Below, in pieces: positions 45,733-54,005 of a DNA stretch of 64,000 nt (its first letter is position 1; every line of letters begins with the position of its first letter). A program made the translations under genes and the position numbers. Below the pieces are notes generated by a model. That model made no database searches and was not told the DNA's origin. It saw only the letters and a list, made by a program, of their open reading frames with translations. The stretch is from Streptomyces sp. PH10-H1 (GTDB lineage Bacteria > Actinomycetota > Actinomycetes > Streptomycetales > Streptomycetaceae): the NCBI RefSeq assembly GCF_030063355.1, contig NZ_JASISZ010000004.1, positions 124,001-188,000 on the forward strand. The letters run 5' to 3'.

Positions 45733-45763
45733 GCCCCGGCCGAATGCGGGAATCGGCCGGGGC
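45733..45763. terminator. 11-bp-arm hairpin between lipase and hypothetical gene
   Basis: GCCCCGGCCGA (45733-45743) pairs exactly with TCGGCCGGGGC (45753-45763), loop 9 nt. It lies 16 nt after the lipase stop and 62 nt from the convergent gene's stop, so it probably serves both. Confidence 0.7.
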
Positions 45764-45824
45764 CGGGCGCTCGCCCTGCTCGCCTGCGACGCGTCACTGC
45801 TGTGCACGGTCGCGGGGGGCCGCG

Positions 45825-46580
45825 TCATGTGGCCGGTGATCGCTCCGGCCGGCTGACCGGGACGGTCTGCGCCGCACGGGTCACATCGGCGACGAGCTCC
45901 ACCACATCGGGTCCGTACGCCTGCGAGTTGACGACCTTGAGCAGCAGACAGAACGTGCCGTCGATGCCGTGCTTGCGCGACAGCCGTACGTGGTGCCGGG
46001 CCAGATACCGGACCGCCGCCTGGTTGGCGACGCCGCGCTGGCCGGAGGAGAGGAAGACCGGACGGTCGTTGCCCGCGTCCCGTACGGCGGCCAGCCGGGC
46101 CAGGAGCACGTACTCGACGCCGCCCTTGTCCATCCGGTAGGTCTCGCCGTCGATGGTGAAGGCTCCCTGGTCGGGGCCGGGAGAGGCGTCGGTGTTGACC
46201 TCGATGCCCGGGAGCATCGACCGCAGGTGCGCCGCCAGCCGGTGGTTGGCGACCGGCCCGCCCACGCAGAACTCGGTGCGCGCCCCGAAACCCTGCCAGG
46301 CCGTGTCGTGCGCCAGGATCTCGGCGTGCGCCCCGCACTCCTTGATGAGCGCGGCCAGTTCCAGCAGTGCGAAGGCATCGTGGCGGGCCACACTCCACAC
46401 CCGCGAACCGGGGTCGCGCGGCACCACCAGGAGGCATTCGGAGCCGTTCGGCAGCCCGAAGAAGCGTTGTTTGCGGTGCAGTTTCCGGCGCCACACATAG
46501 GTGCGGACAAACCATCCCAGCGCCGCGCTGAGGGCGCTGGCCGCCAGGCCCAGCACGATGTTGCGGACGTCATCGCTCAT
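45825..46580 (-). CDS. Conserved protein with one N-terminal membrane segment, function unknown
   Basis: Protein of 251 aa: membrane segment at 7-28 (NIVLGLAASALSAALGWFVR), basic KLHRKQR, then a soluble alpha/beta domain with ECLLVVPRDPGSRVWSVARH, CGAHAEILAHDTAWQGFG, EFCVGGPVANHRLAAHL and VEYVLLARLAAVRDAG. The Asp/Glu/Gly pattern could be a ligand pocket, but I do not recognise the family. ATG 46580 is chosen because the membrane segment starts right after it. Confidence 0.65.
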   Translation of the reverse strand: MSDDVRNIVLGLAASALSAALGWFVRTYVWRRKLHRKQRFFGLPNGSECLLVVPRDPGSRVWSVARHDAFALLELAALIKECGAHAEILAHDTAWQGFGARTEFCVGGPVANHRLAAHLRSMLPGIEVNTDASPGPDQGAFTIDGETYRMDKGGVEYVLLARLAAVRDAGNDRPVFLSSGQRGVANQAAVRYLARHHVRLSRKHGIDGTFCLLLKVVNSQAYGPDVVELVADVTRAAQTVPVSRPERSPAT

Positions 46581-46610
46581 GGCCGGGCATCGTAGCGGTG
46601 TTCGACCGAA

Positions 46611-46695
46611 CGCGCTCCCGGCGGGCGGCAACGCGCTCCCGGCGGGCCGGCAACGTGCTCCCGGAAGGACGGCAACGTGCTCCTGACGGGACAGC
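46611..46695. repeat. Nearly four tandem units of ~22 bp in a divergent promoter region
   Basis: Units begin at 46611 (21 bp), 46632, 46654 and 46676 (last incomplete), consensus CGYGCTCCCGGMRGGMCGGCAA. The array fills most of the space between the membrane-anchored gene and the gamma-glutamyltransferase gene and would overlap promoter elements of either. Confidence 0.75.
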
Positions 46696-46743
46696 GGTAC
46701 CCAAGTTAGGCTGCGCGGACCGTTGTTGACTGGAGGAAACCGT

Positions 46744-48567
46744 ATGCGTCTCCCCACTGTCCGGAGTTTGTCGCTGCTGGCCGTCACCGCCGCCGTCGTC
46801 ACGGTCGGCGCCGCCGCCCCGCCGCCGCACTCGGCCCCGCAGGACACACGGACCCGTCCGGCCAAGGTGCCGGTCGCGGTCGGCTATGGAGGCGCGGTCG
46901 CCAGCGTCGACGCGGACGCGTCGGCGGCCGGCATCGAGGTGCTCCGGCAGGGCGGCAACGCGGTGGACGCGGCGGTGGCGACCGCGGCCGCGCTCGGCGT
47001 CACTGAGCCGTACTCGGCGGGCGTCGGCGGCGGCGGGTACTTCGTGTACTACAACGCCCGGCTGCACAAGGTGTTCACCATCGACGGCCGCGAGACCGCG
47101 CCGCGCAGCGCCACCGAGACGCTCTTCCAGGAGAACGGCAAGCCGCTCCCGTTCGCCGACGCGGTCACCAGCGGACTGAGCGTCGGCACCCCCGGCACCC
47201 CCGCCACCTGGGACACCGCCCTCGATGCGTGGGGCAGCCGTTCGCTGGGGCAGGTGCTCAAGCCCGCCGAACGGATCGCGCGCGACGGCTTCACCGTCGA
47301 CGCGACCTTCCGGTTGCAGACCGAGGCGAACCAGGCCCGCTTCAAGGACTTCCCCGCCACCGCGAAGATCTTCCTGCCCGGCGGCGAGCTGCCCGTGGTG
47401 GGCGCCACCTTCACCAACCCGGACCTGGCGCGAACCTACCGGGAGCTGGGGAAGAAGGGCGTCCGCGCGATCTACGACGGGGACATCGGCGCCGACATCG
47501 TCAACACGGTCCGCAAGCCCCCCGTCGACCCCGCGGCCACCCGCGTGGTGCGCTCCGGCGACCTGACGGCCGCGGACCTGCGCGCGTACGGCGCCCAGCG
47601 GCACGACCCGACCCGGGTCTCCTACCGCGGCTACGACGTCTACTCCATCGCGCCGTCCTCGTCGGGCGGTACGACGGTCGGTGAGGCGCTCAACATCATG
47701 GAGCGCGCCGACCTCTCCAAGAGCAAGGCCACCGACGCCCAGTACCTCCACCGTTACATCGAGGCGAGCCGTATCGCCTTCTCCGACCGGGGGCGCTGGC
47801 TCGGCGACCCGGCCTTCGAGAACGTCCCCACGAGCGGTCTGCTCTCGCAGCGGTACGCCGACTCCCGGGGCTGCCTCATCAAGGACGACGCGGTGCTCAC
47901 CAGCCCCCTCGCACCGGGCGACCCGGGCCACCCCGCCGCCTGCGGCGGTACCGGTACGGCCGCGCCGACGACGTACGAGGGTGAGAACACCACCCACCTG
48001 ACGGTCGCCGACAAGTGGGGCAACGTCGTCGCCTACACCCTCACCATCGAGCAGACCGGCGGCAGCGGCATCACCGTCCCCGGCCGCGGTTTCCTGCTTA
48101 ACAACGAACTGACCGACTTCTCCTTCGCGCCCGCCAACCCGGCCGTCCACGACCCGAACCTCCCCGGCCCGGGCAAGCGCCCGCGCTCCTCGATCTCCCC
48201 GACGATCGTTCTCAAGGACGGCCGCCCCGCCTTCGCGCTCGGTTCGCCCGGCGGCTCCACCATCATCACGACCGTGCTGCAGGTGCTCACCGAGCACGTC
48301 GACCGCGGGCTGCCGCTGGTCGACGCCATCGCCGCGCCCCGCGCCAGCCAGCGCAACCTCGCGACCACCGAACTCGAACCCGGGCTGTGGGACAGCGCGA
48401 CGCGTACCCGGCTCGAAGCCCTCGGCCATGTCTTCAAGCTCAACCCGGAGATCGGCGCCGCCACCGGCATCCAGCGGCTCCCCGACGGCCGCTGGCTCGC
48501 CGCGGCCGAGACGACCCGGCGCGGCGGCGGTTCCGCGATGGTGGTGAGCCCGAGCCACGCGGGCTGA
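46744..48567 (+). CDS. ggt: Gamma-glutamyltransferase
   Basis: Secreted N-terminal-nucleophile hydrolase of 607 aa cleaving glutathione and gamma-glutamyl amides. Signal peptide MRLPTVRSLSLLAVTAAVVT to about AAAP. Conserved parts: GGNAVDAAVATAAALGVTEP, SAGVGGGGYFVYYN, IDGRETAP, the autocleavage and nucleophile Thr in ENTTHLTVAD, LLNNELTDF, RPRSSISPTIV and LGSPGGSTIITTVLQVL. ATG 46744 follows TGGAGGAAACC. Confidence 0.93.
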   Translation: MRLPTVRSLSLLAVTAAVVTVGAAAPPPHSAPQDTRTRPAKVPVAVGYGGAVASVDADASAAGIEVLRQGGNAVDAAVATAAALGVTEPYSAGVGGGGYFVYYNARLHKVFTIDGRETAPRSATETLFQENGKPLPFADAVTSGLSVGTPGTPATWDTALDAWGSRSLGQVLKPAERIARDGFTVDATFRLQTEANQARFKDFPATAKIFLPGGELPVVGATFTNPDLARTYRELGKKGVRAIYDGDIGADIVNTVRKPPVDPAATRVVRSGDLTAADLRAYGAQRHDPTRVSYRGYDVYSIAPSSSGGTTVGEALNIMERADLSKSKATDAQYLHRYIEASRIAFSDRGRWLGDPAFENVPTSGLLSQRYADSRGCLIKDDAVLTSPLAPGDPGHPAACGGTGTAAPTTYEGENTTHLTVADKWGNVVAYTLTIEQTGGSGITVPGRGFLLNNELTDFSFAPANPAVHDPNLPGPGKRPRSSISPTIVLKDGRPAFALGSPGGSTIITTVLQVLTEHVDRGLPLVDAIAAPRASQRNLATTELEPGLWDSATRTRLEALGHVFKLNPEIGAATGIQRLPDGRWLAAAETTRRGGGSAMVVSPSHAG

Positions 48568-48575
48568 GTCCTCCC

Positions 48576-48654
48576 TCCCTACGACCTGCCCCGCTCCTTA
48601 CCGCGAGGCAGGTCGTAGGGACTTCGGTCCGCGGAAGTCCCTCAGGAGGGGCCC
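48576..48654. terminator. Three overlapping hairpins between ggt and the next gene
   Basis: A 15-bp perfect stem (48576-48590 with 48607-48621) is followed by GGGACTTC/GAAGTCCC (48618-48625 with 48634-48641) and then CCCTC-AG-GAGGG. The second stem reuses bases of the first, so they cannot form at once. The first stem alone is a good terminator for ggt; the alternation could also act as an attenuator for the gene at 48751. Confidence 0.6.
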
Positions 48655-48750
48655 CGGCGAAAACTCCCCGTAGCAGCCCCGTAACACGACTGGTGTCGAA
48701 TGCCGGACGGGACTGCATGTCTCCGATCGCGGAGGCGGAGAGGCGGGGCG

Positions 48751-50214
48751 ATGACGCAGCGCGGCTCGGGCCCGGAACTGGCCGACTCCACAAAGGAGTT
48801 CACCGAGTACTTCCGTGAGCTGGTGGCCGGTCTGGGGGACTCTCCCGGCTGGTACGGCACCTTGTCGCAACGTGACCCGGGCGGCGTGAACGCGTACGAG
48901 CAGGGCGTGGAACTGGCGCCCTGGGACGTGGTGCACGCCGTCCTCCACGATCTGGCCGCCCTGCGGGGCGTACCGGTCGAAGCGACCACCGTCGGCCGCG
49001 CCCATCGGCTGTACCGCGCCGCCGCGGCCGCCCGGGACGCGGCCCCCGGCAGCGAGACGGCGCTGCGCGCCCGCCTCGAAGCGATGCTCCGCGAACGCCA
49101 TGACGCCGTCCTGCGCGAACGCGAGGCCGCCCACGCGGTGAACGCGTACGCCGCGACGGGCGCCGACCCGGACTCCCCGGCGGCCGGCGGGCCGGCCAAC
49201 GCCCTCGCCTGGGCCCGCGACGACCGTGAACGCGCCAACGCGCGCTGCGCGGAGCTGCGGGCCCGGCTCGACGCGGTCGAGACGCGGCTCGCCGAACAGT
49301 TCTTCACGGACCGGTCCGCCGCGGACCGGTCCCCGGCGCCGGACGACTGGTTCCGCGCGAGGACGCCGGACGTGGCGCAGCCGCCGCACGGAGCGGCCGC
49401 CGGGCCGGCCGAGCCCCCGGAGCCCACCGCACCGGGCGGGCGCGGTTCGCGCCGCGCCAGGGCGCCGGGGCGGAGCGCCGGTTCGCGCCCGCGCGGCGCG
49501 CGGTTCGCCACCTCGTTCGACGAGGTGCCTGAGGAGGGGCACGAGGTCCGGCCGGCCGGACCACCCGGCTCCGCCCCCGCAGGACCGGCCGCCGCCCCCG
49601 CCCCCACGCCGCGCGGCGCGCGCTTCGCCGGGGCGGCCGCGGAACAGCCGCCCCCGCAGGCCGCCGCCGCACGGGCCGACGCCGGACCGCGGCAGGCGCG
49701 GGCGCGCGGCGAGGCGGCCCGGCTCGGAGGCCTGCGCCATGCCGGGCGCGGCGGTGAGGCGTACGTGGTGCTGTGCGAGGCCGCCGCCGGGCCGGCCGAG
49801 GCGCTGCCGGTGCTGGCCCGCGAGCTGGAGCGGGCCGGCCTCGCGGCGGACGTCGCGACGCTGCTGTGGGAGTTCGCGGCCCTCCAGCCGGACCGGCTGG
49901 CCGCCGCCGCGGCCGCCCTGGCACAGGACGGCCGTACGGGGGACTGCCGCACCCTGCTGCACCAGGCCGCGGCGCGCCCCGCGGCCGAGGTCGCCGTCGT
50001 GGCGGCGGCCCTGTACGACGAGAACCGGCACGATGAGGCCGAGACGCTGCTGGTGGCCGTGGTCAGGACCCGCCCGCCCGAGGACGCCGCCGGGATCGCG
50101 CGCGAACGCCCAGGCCTCGCCGCACCGCTGCTCGCCGCCGCCGCCCTGATCTCCAAGCCCCGCCGCCGCGACATCGCCGCGGCCCTGCGCCGCGCGGGCC
50201 TCCCGGACGGGTGA
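48751..50214 (+). CDS. Large Ala/Pro/Arg-rich conserved hypothetical protein
   Basis: Cytoplasmic 487-aa protein. N-terminal helical domain (DSTKEFTEYFRELVAGLG, WDVVHAVLHDLAALRGVPVE) likely coiled-coil from about 95 to 175 (MLRERHDAVLREREAAH, RERANARCAELRARLDAVE). A disordered middle (about 190-325) repeats PRGARFA twice (RPRGARFATSF, TPRGARFAGAA). The C-terminal alpha-solenoid-like repeats (AEALPVLARELERAGL, RLAAAAAALAQDGRTGDCR, ALYDENRHDEAETLL) resemble those of Streptomyces regulators annotated UL36-like. ATG 48751 follows GGAGGCGGAG. Function unknown. Confidence 0.7.
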   Translation: MTQRGSGPELADSTKEFTEYFRELVAGLGDSPGWYGTLSQRDPGGVNAYEQGVELAPWDVVHAVLHDLAALRGVPVEATTVGRAHRLYRAAAAARDAAPGSETALRARLEAMLRERHDAVLREREAAHAVNAYAATGADPDSPAAGGPANALAWARDDRERANARCAELRARLDAVETRLAEQFFTDRSAADRSPAPDDWFRARTPDVAQPPHGAAAGPAEPPEPTAPGGRGSRRARAPGRSAGSRPRGARFATSFDEVPEEGHEVRPAGPPGSAPAGPAAAPAPTPRGARFAGAAAEQPPPQAAAARADAGPRQARARGEAARLGGLRHAGRGGEAYVVLCEAAAGPAEALPVLARELERAGLAADVATLLWEFAALQPDRLAAAAAALAQDGRTGDCRTLLHQAAARPAAEVAVVAAALYDENRHDEAETLLVAVVRTRPPEDAAGIARERPGLAAPLLAAAALISKPRRRDIAAALRRAGLPDG

Positions 50215-50360
50215 CGGCGCGGGCCGGCCCGGTGCGGGCGCGGCCGGCCGCCGAGCACCGGCCGAGCGCCCCGGCGGGGCAGGAAACGTGATCGTCCCGG
50301 TGAAGTAACGGTAGCGGTCTTGCCAGAGCGGGTAAGGCGCTTCTACGTTCTTCCCCACGG

Positions 50361-50384
50361 CCGGTATCTACGTGCGTAGACCGG
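50361..50384. promoter_or_regulatory. Candidate operator of the pyrimidine/hydantoin operon
   Basis: TCTACG-TG-CGTAGA (50367-50380) is a perfect 6-bp inverted repeat, extended by CCGGT on the left and ACCGG on the right. It lies 33 nt before the first gene start. The second symmetry ACGT-n6-ACGT follows at 50385-50398. Confidence 0.5.
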
Positions 50385-50412
50385 ACGTGATGCCACGTCA
50401 GAGGAGCTGCTC

Positions 50413-51255
50413 ATGAGCAACGTTGTGCGTGCCGCGCTCGTCCAGGCGACCTGGACCGGTGACACCGAGTCGATGATCGCCAAGCACGAGGAGTACGCCC
50501 GGGCGGCCGCCGCCCAGGGCGCCAAGGTGATCGGCTTCCAGGAGGTGTTCAACGCCCCGTACTTCTGCCAGGTCCAGGAGGCCGAGCACTACCGCTGGGC
50601 CGAGCCGGTCCCCGACGGTCCGACCGTCCAGCGGATGCGGGCTCTGGCCCGCGAGACCGGCATGGTGATCGTCGTCCCCGTGTACGAGGTCGAACAGTCC
50701 GGCTTCTACTACAACACCGCGGCGGTCATCGACGCCGACGGCACCTTCCTCGGCAAGTACCGCAAGCACCACATCCCGCAGGTCAAGGGCTTCTGGGAGA
50801 AGTTCTACTTCAAGCCGGGCAACCTCGGCTGGCCCATCTTCGACACCGCGGTCGGCAAGATCGGCGTCTACATCTGCTACGACCGGCACTTCCCCGAGGG
50901 CTGGCGCGCCCTGGGCCTGGCCGGCGCCCAGCTGGTATACAACCCGTCCGCGACCTCGCGCGGCCTGTCCGGCTACCTGTGGCAGCTGGAGCAGCCCGCC
51001 GCCGCCGTCGCCAACGAGTACTTCATCGCCGCCATCAACCGGGTGGGCCAGGAGGAGTACGGTGACAACGACTTCTACGGCACCAGTTACTTCGTGGACC
51101 CGCGCGGGCGGTTCGTCGGTGACACCGCGTCCGACACGAAGGAGGAGCTGGTCGTACGGGACCTGGACTTCGATCTGATCGACGAGGTGCGCCAGCAGTG
51201 GGCGTTCTACCGGGACCGCAGGCCGGACGCCTACGGCGACCTCACGGAGGCGTGA
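50413..51255 (+). CDS. Beta-ureidopropionase / N-carbamoyl amide hydrolase, nitrilase superfamily
   Basis: CN-hydrolase of 280 aa releasing ammonia and CO2 from N-carbamoyl-beta-alanine, the last step of reductive pyrimidine breakdown. Catalytic triad Glu44 (GFQEVFN), Lys118 (KYRKHHIP), Cys155 (YICYDRHFPEG). WEKFYFKPGN and the NPSATSRGLS tail are typical of plant/bacterial beta-ureidopropionases. ATG 50413 follows AGAGGAGCTG. First gene of a five-gene operon. Confidence 0.9.
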   Translation: MSNVVRAALVQATWTGDTESMIAKHEEYARAAAAQGAKVIGFQEVFNAPYFCQVQEAEHYRWAEPVPDGPTVQRMRALARETGMVIVVPVYEVEQSGFYYNTAAVIDADGTFLGKYRKHHIPQVKGFWEKFYFKPGNLGWPIFDTAVGKIGVYICYDRHFPEGWRALGLAGAQLVYNPSATSRGLSGYLWQLEQPAAAVANEYFIAAINRVGQEEYGDNDFYGTSYFVDPRGRFVGDTASDTKEELVVRDLDFDLIDEVRQQWAFYRDRRPDAYGDLTEA

Positions 51256-51260
51256 TCGTC

Positions 51261-52592
51261 ATGGCCACTGTGACCGAGAACCTGCACGCCTCGCTGCACG
51301 CCCGACACCGCGCCGTCATGCCCGACTGGCTGGCCACGTACTACGGCGAGCCCATCGAGATCACCCATGGCGAGGGCCGCCACGTCTGGGACGCCGAGGG
51401 CAACCGCTACCTCGACTTCTTCGGCGGCATCCTCACCACGATGACCGCGCACGCCCTCCCCGAGGTCACCGCCGCCATCACCGAGCAGGCCGGAAAGATC
51501 CTGCACTCCTCGACGCTGTATCTCAGCCGGCAGGCCGTCGAGCTGGCCGAGCGCATCGCGCGGCTGTCCGGCATCCCGGACGCCCGGGTCTTCTTCACCA
51601 CCTCGGGCACCGAGGCGAACGACACCGCGCTGCTGCTCGCCACCTCCCACCGGAGCTCGAACCAGGTCCTGGCGCTGCGCAACAGCTACCACGGCCGTTC
51701 CTTCACCTCGATCGGCATCACCGGCAACTCCGCCTGGTCGCCGACCAGCCTCTCCCCGCTGCAGACGCTGTACGTGCACGGCGGCGTCCGCTCCCGGGGT
51801 CCGTACGCGCAGCTGAACGACGCCGGGTTCATCGCGGCCTGCGTCGCGGATCTGGAGGACATCCTCGGCCAGGCCAACGGCCGCGTCGCGGCGCTGATCG
51901 CCGAGCCGATCCAGGGCGTCGGCGGCTTCACCTCAGGTCCCGACGGGCTGCTCGCCGCGTTCAAGGAGGTCCTGGACCGGCACGGCATCCTGTGGATCAG
52001 CGACGAGGTGCAGACCGGCTGGGGCCGTACGGGTGACCACTTCTGGGGCTGGCAGGCGCACAGCCAGGCCGGTCCGCCGGACATCCTGACCTTCGCCAAG
52101 GGCGTCGGCAACGGCATGTCCATGGGCGGCGTCGTGGCCCGCGCCGAGGTCATGAACTGCCTGACCGGGAACTCCATCTCCACCTTCGGCGGCAGCCCGG
52201 TCACCACGGCGGGCGCCCTCGCCAACCTCACGTACCTCGTCGACCACGACCTGCAGGGCAACTCCCGGCGGGTCGGCGGACTCCTCAAGTCCCGGCTGGA
52301 GGCCATCGGTGCCGGGCTGCCCATGGTCCTCGAGGTGCGCGGCCGCGGTCTGATGCTCGGCGTCGAACTCGTCGAGCCTGGCACCGACACGCCCTCTCCG
52401 GAAGCCGCCGGAATGGTCCTGGAGGCCGCTCGTGAGAACGGCCTGCTGGTCGGCAAGGGCGGCCGGCCCGGCAACAGCCTGCGCATCGCACCACCCCTGA
52501 CCCTCAGCGTCGCCGAGGCGGAGGAGGGCGCGTCCGCCCTCGAGGACGCCCTCAGGCAGACCCAGGCCAAGCTCGTGGGAGGCAGGCCGTGA
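51261..52592 (+). CDS. Class III aminotransferase (beta-alanine/omega-amino acid type)
   Basis: PLP enzyme of 443 aa. Substrate part YLDFFGGILTT, cofactor part TTSGTEANDTALLLA, Asp248 in WISDEVQTGWGRTG, Schiff-base Lys280 in TFAKGVGNG. In this operon it most likely transfers the amino group of beta-alanine or 3-aminoisobutyrate produced by the preceding enzyme. ATG 51261 has GGAGG 10 nt upstream, overlapping the previous stop region; GTG 51252 is too close to that site. Confidence 0.9.
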   Translation: MATVTENLHASLHARHRAVMPDWLATYYGEPIEITHGEGRHVWDAEGNRYLDFFGGILTTMTAHALPEVTAAITEQAGKILHSSTLYLSRQAVELAERIARLSGIPDARVFFTTSGTEANDTALLLATSHRSSNQVLALRNSYHGRSFTSIGITGNSAWSPTSLSPLQTLYVHGGVRSRGPYAQLNDAGFIAACVADLEDILGQANGRVAALIAEPIQGVGGFTSGPDGLLAAFKEVLDRHGILWISDEVQTGWGRTGDHFWGWQAHSQAGPPDILTFAKGVGNGMSMGGVVARAEVMNCLTGNSISTFGGSPVTTAGALANLTYLVDHDLQGNSRRVGGLLKSRLEAIGAGLPMVLEVRGRGLMLGVELVEPGTDTPSPEAAGMVLEAARENGLLVGKGGRPGNSLRIAPPLTLSVAEAEEGASALEDALRQTQAKLVGGRP

Positions 52593-53995
52593 CCACCGCA
52601 CGCACCGTCATCCGCGGCGGGCTCGTCATCACCGCATTGGACGAGATCCACGCCGATGTGCTGATCGAGGGCGGCCGGATCGCCGCCCTCGCGGCTCACG
52701 ACACCGCCGCGTCCCAGAGTTGGACCGCCGACCACGTGATCGATGCCACCGGCAAGTACGTCATCCCGGGGGGCGTCGACGCCCACACCCACATGGAGCT
52801 GCCCTTCGGCGGCACCGCGGCGTCCGACACCTTCGAGACCGGGACACGCGCCGCGGCCTGGGGCGGCACCACCACGATCGTGGACTTCGCCGTCCAGAGC
52901 GTCGGCCACTCCCTGCGGGGCGGACTGGACGCCTGGCACGCCAAGGCCGACGCCCAGTGCGCCATCGACTACGCCTTCCACATGATCCTCTCCGACGTCA
53001 ACGAGCACACGCTCAAGGAGATGGACATCCTGGTGCAGGAGGGCGTGACCAGTTTCAAGCTGTTCATGGCCTATCCCGGCGTCTTCTACAGCGACGACGG
53101 CCAGATCCTGCGGGCCATGCAGCGCTCCGCCGCCAACGGCGGCCTGATCATGATGCACGCCGAGAACGGCATCGCCATCGACGTCCTCGTCCAGCAGGCG
53201 CTGGCCGCGGGACACACCGACCCTCGCTACCACGGCGAGGTCCGCAAGGCTCTGCTGGAGGCCGAGGCGACCCATCGCGCCATCCAGCTGTCGCGGGTGG
53301 CGGGCGCCCCGCTCTACGTCGTCCACGTCTCGGCCGAGGAGGCGCTCGCCGAGCTGGCGCAGGCCCGCGACAAGGGCCTCAACGTCTTCGGCGAGACCTG
53401 TCCGCAGTACCTGTTCCTGTCCACGGACAACCTCGCCGAGCCGGACTTCGAGGGCGCCAAATACGTATGCTCCACACCGCTGCGCCCCAAGGAGCACCAG
53501 GAGGCGCTCTGGCGGGGCCTGCGCACCAACGACCTGCAGGTCGTCTCCACCGACCACTGCCCGTTCTGCTTCACCGGGCAGAAGGACCTGGGCCGCGGCG
53601 ACTTCTCCAAGATCCCCAACGGTCTGCCGGGCGTCGAGAACCGGATGGACCTGCTCCACCAGGCGGTCGTCGACGGCCGTCTCACCCGCCGCCGCTGGAT
53701 CGAGGTCGCCTGCGCCACTCCGGCCAGGATGTTCGGCCTCTACCCGCGCAAGGGCACCATCGCGCCCGGCGCCGACGCCGACATCGTCATCTACGACCCG
53801 CACGCCGAGCAGGTCGTCTCCGCCGCCACCCACCACATGAACGTCGACTACTCGGCGTACGAGGGGAAGCGGCTCACGGGCCGGGTCGAGAGCGTCCTCT
53901 CGCGCGGCGAGCCCGTAATCACCGGCCGCACGTACGTGGGGAGGGCCGGCCACGGCCAGTACACCCCGCGCAGCACCTGCCAGTACCTCATCTAG
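52589..53995 (+). CDS. hydA: Dihydropyrimidinase / D-hydantoinase
   Basis: Binuclear-zinc cyclic amidohydrolase of 468 aa opening dihydrouracil, dihydrothymine or hydantoin rings. Metal ligands His66 and His68 (DAHTHME), carboxylated Lys157 (SFKLFMAYPG), His190 (MMHAEN), His246 (VVHVSAEE), Asp322 (STDHCPF). The C-terminal SAATHHMNVDYSAYEG and RSTCQYLI are family-typical. GTG 52589 overlaps the aminotransferase stop (GTGA). Confidence 0.95.
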   Translation: MTTARTVIRGGLVITALDEIHADVLIEGGRIAALAAHDTAASQSWTADHVIDATGKYVIPGGVDAHTHMELPFGGTAASDTFETGTRAAAWGGTTTIVDFAVQSVGHSLRGGLDAWHAKADAQCAIDYAFHMILSDVNEHTLKEMDILVQEGVTSFKLFMAYPGVFYSDDGQILRAMQRSAANGGLIMMHAENGIAIDVLVQQALAAGHTDPRYHGEVRKALLEAEATHRAIQLSRVAGAPLYVVHVSAEEALAELAQARDKGLNVFGETCPQYLFLSTDNLAEPDFEGAKYVCSTPLRPKEHQEALWRGLRTNDLQVVSTDHCPFCFTGQKDLGRGDFSKIPNGLPGVENRMDLLHQAVVDGRLTRRRWIEVACATPARMFGLYPRKGTIAPGADADIVIYDPHAEQVVSAATHHMNVDYSAYEGKRLTGRVESVLSRGEPVITGRTYVGRAGHGQYTPRSTCQYLI

Positions 53996-54005
53996 GAGCA
54001 GCGTC

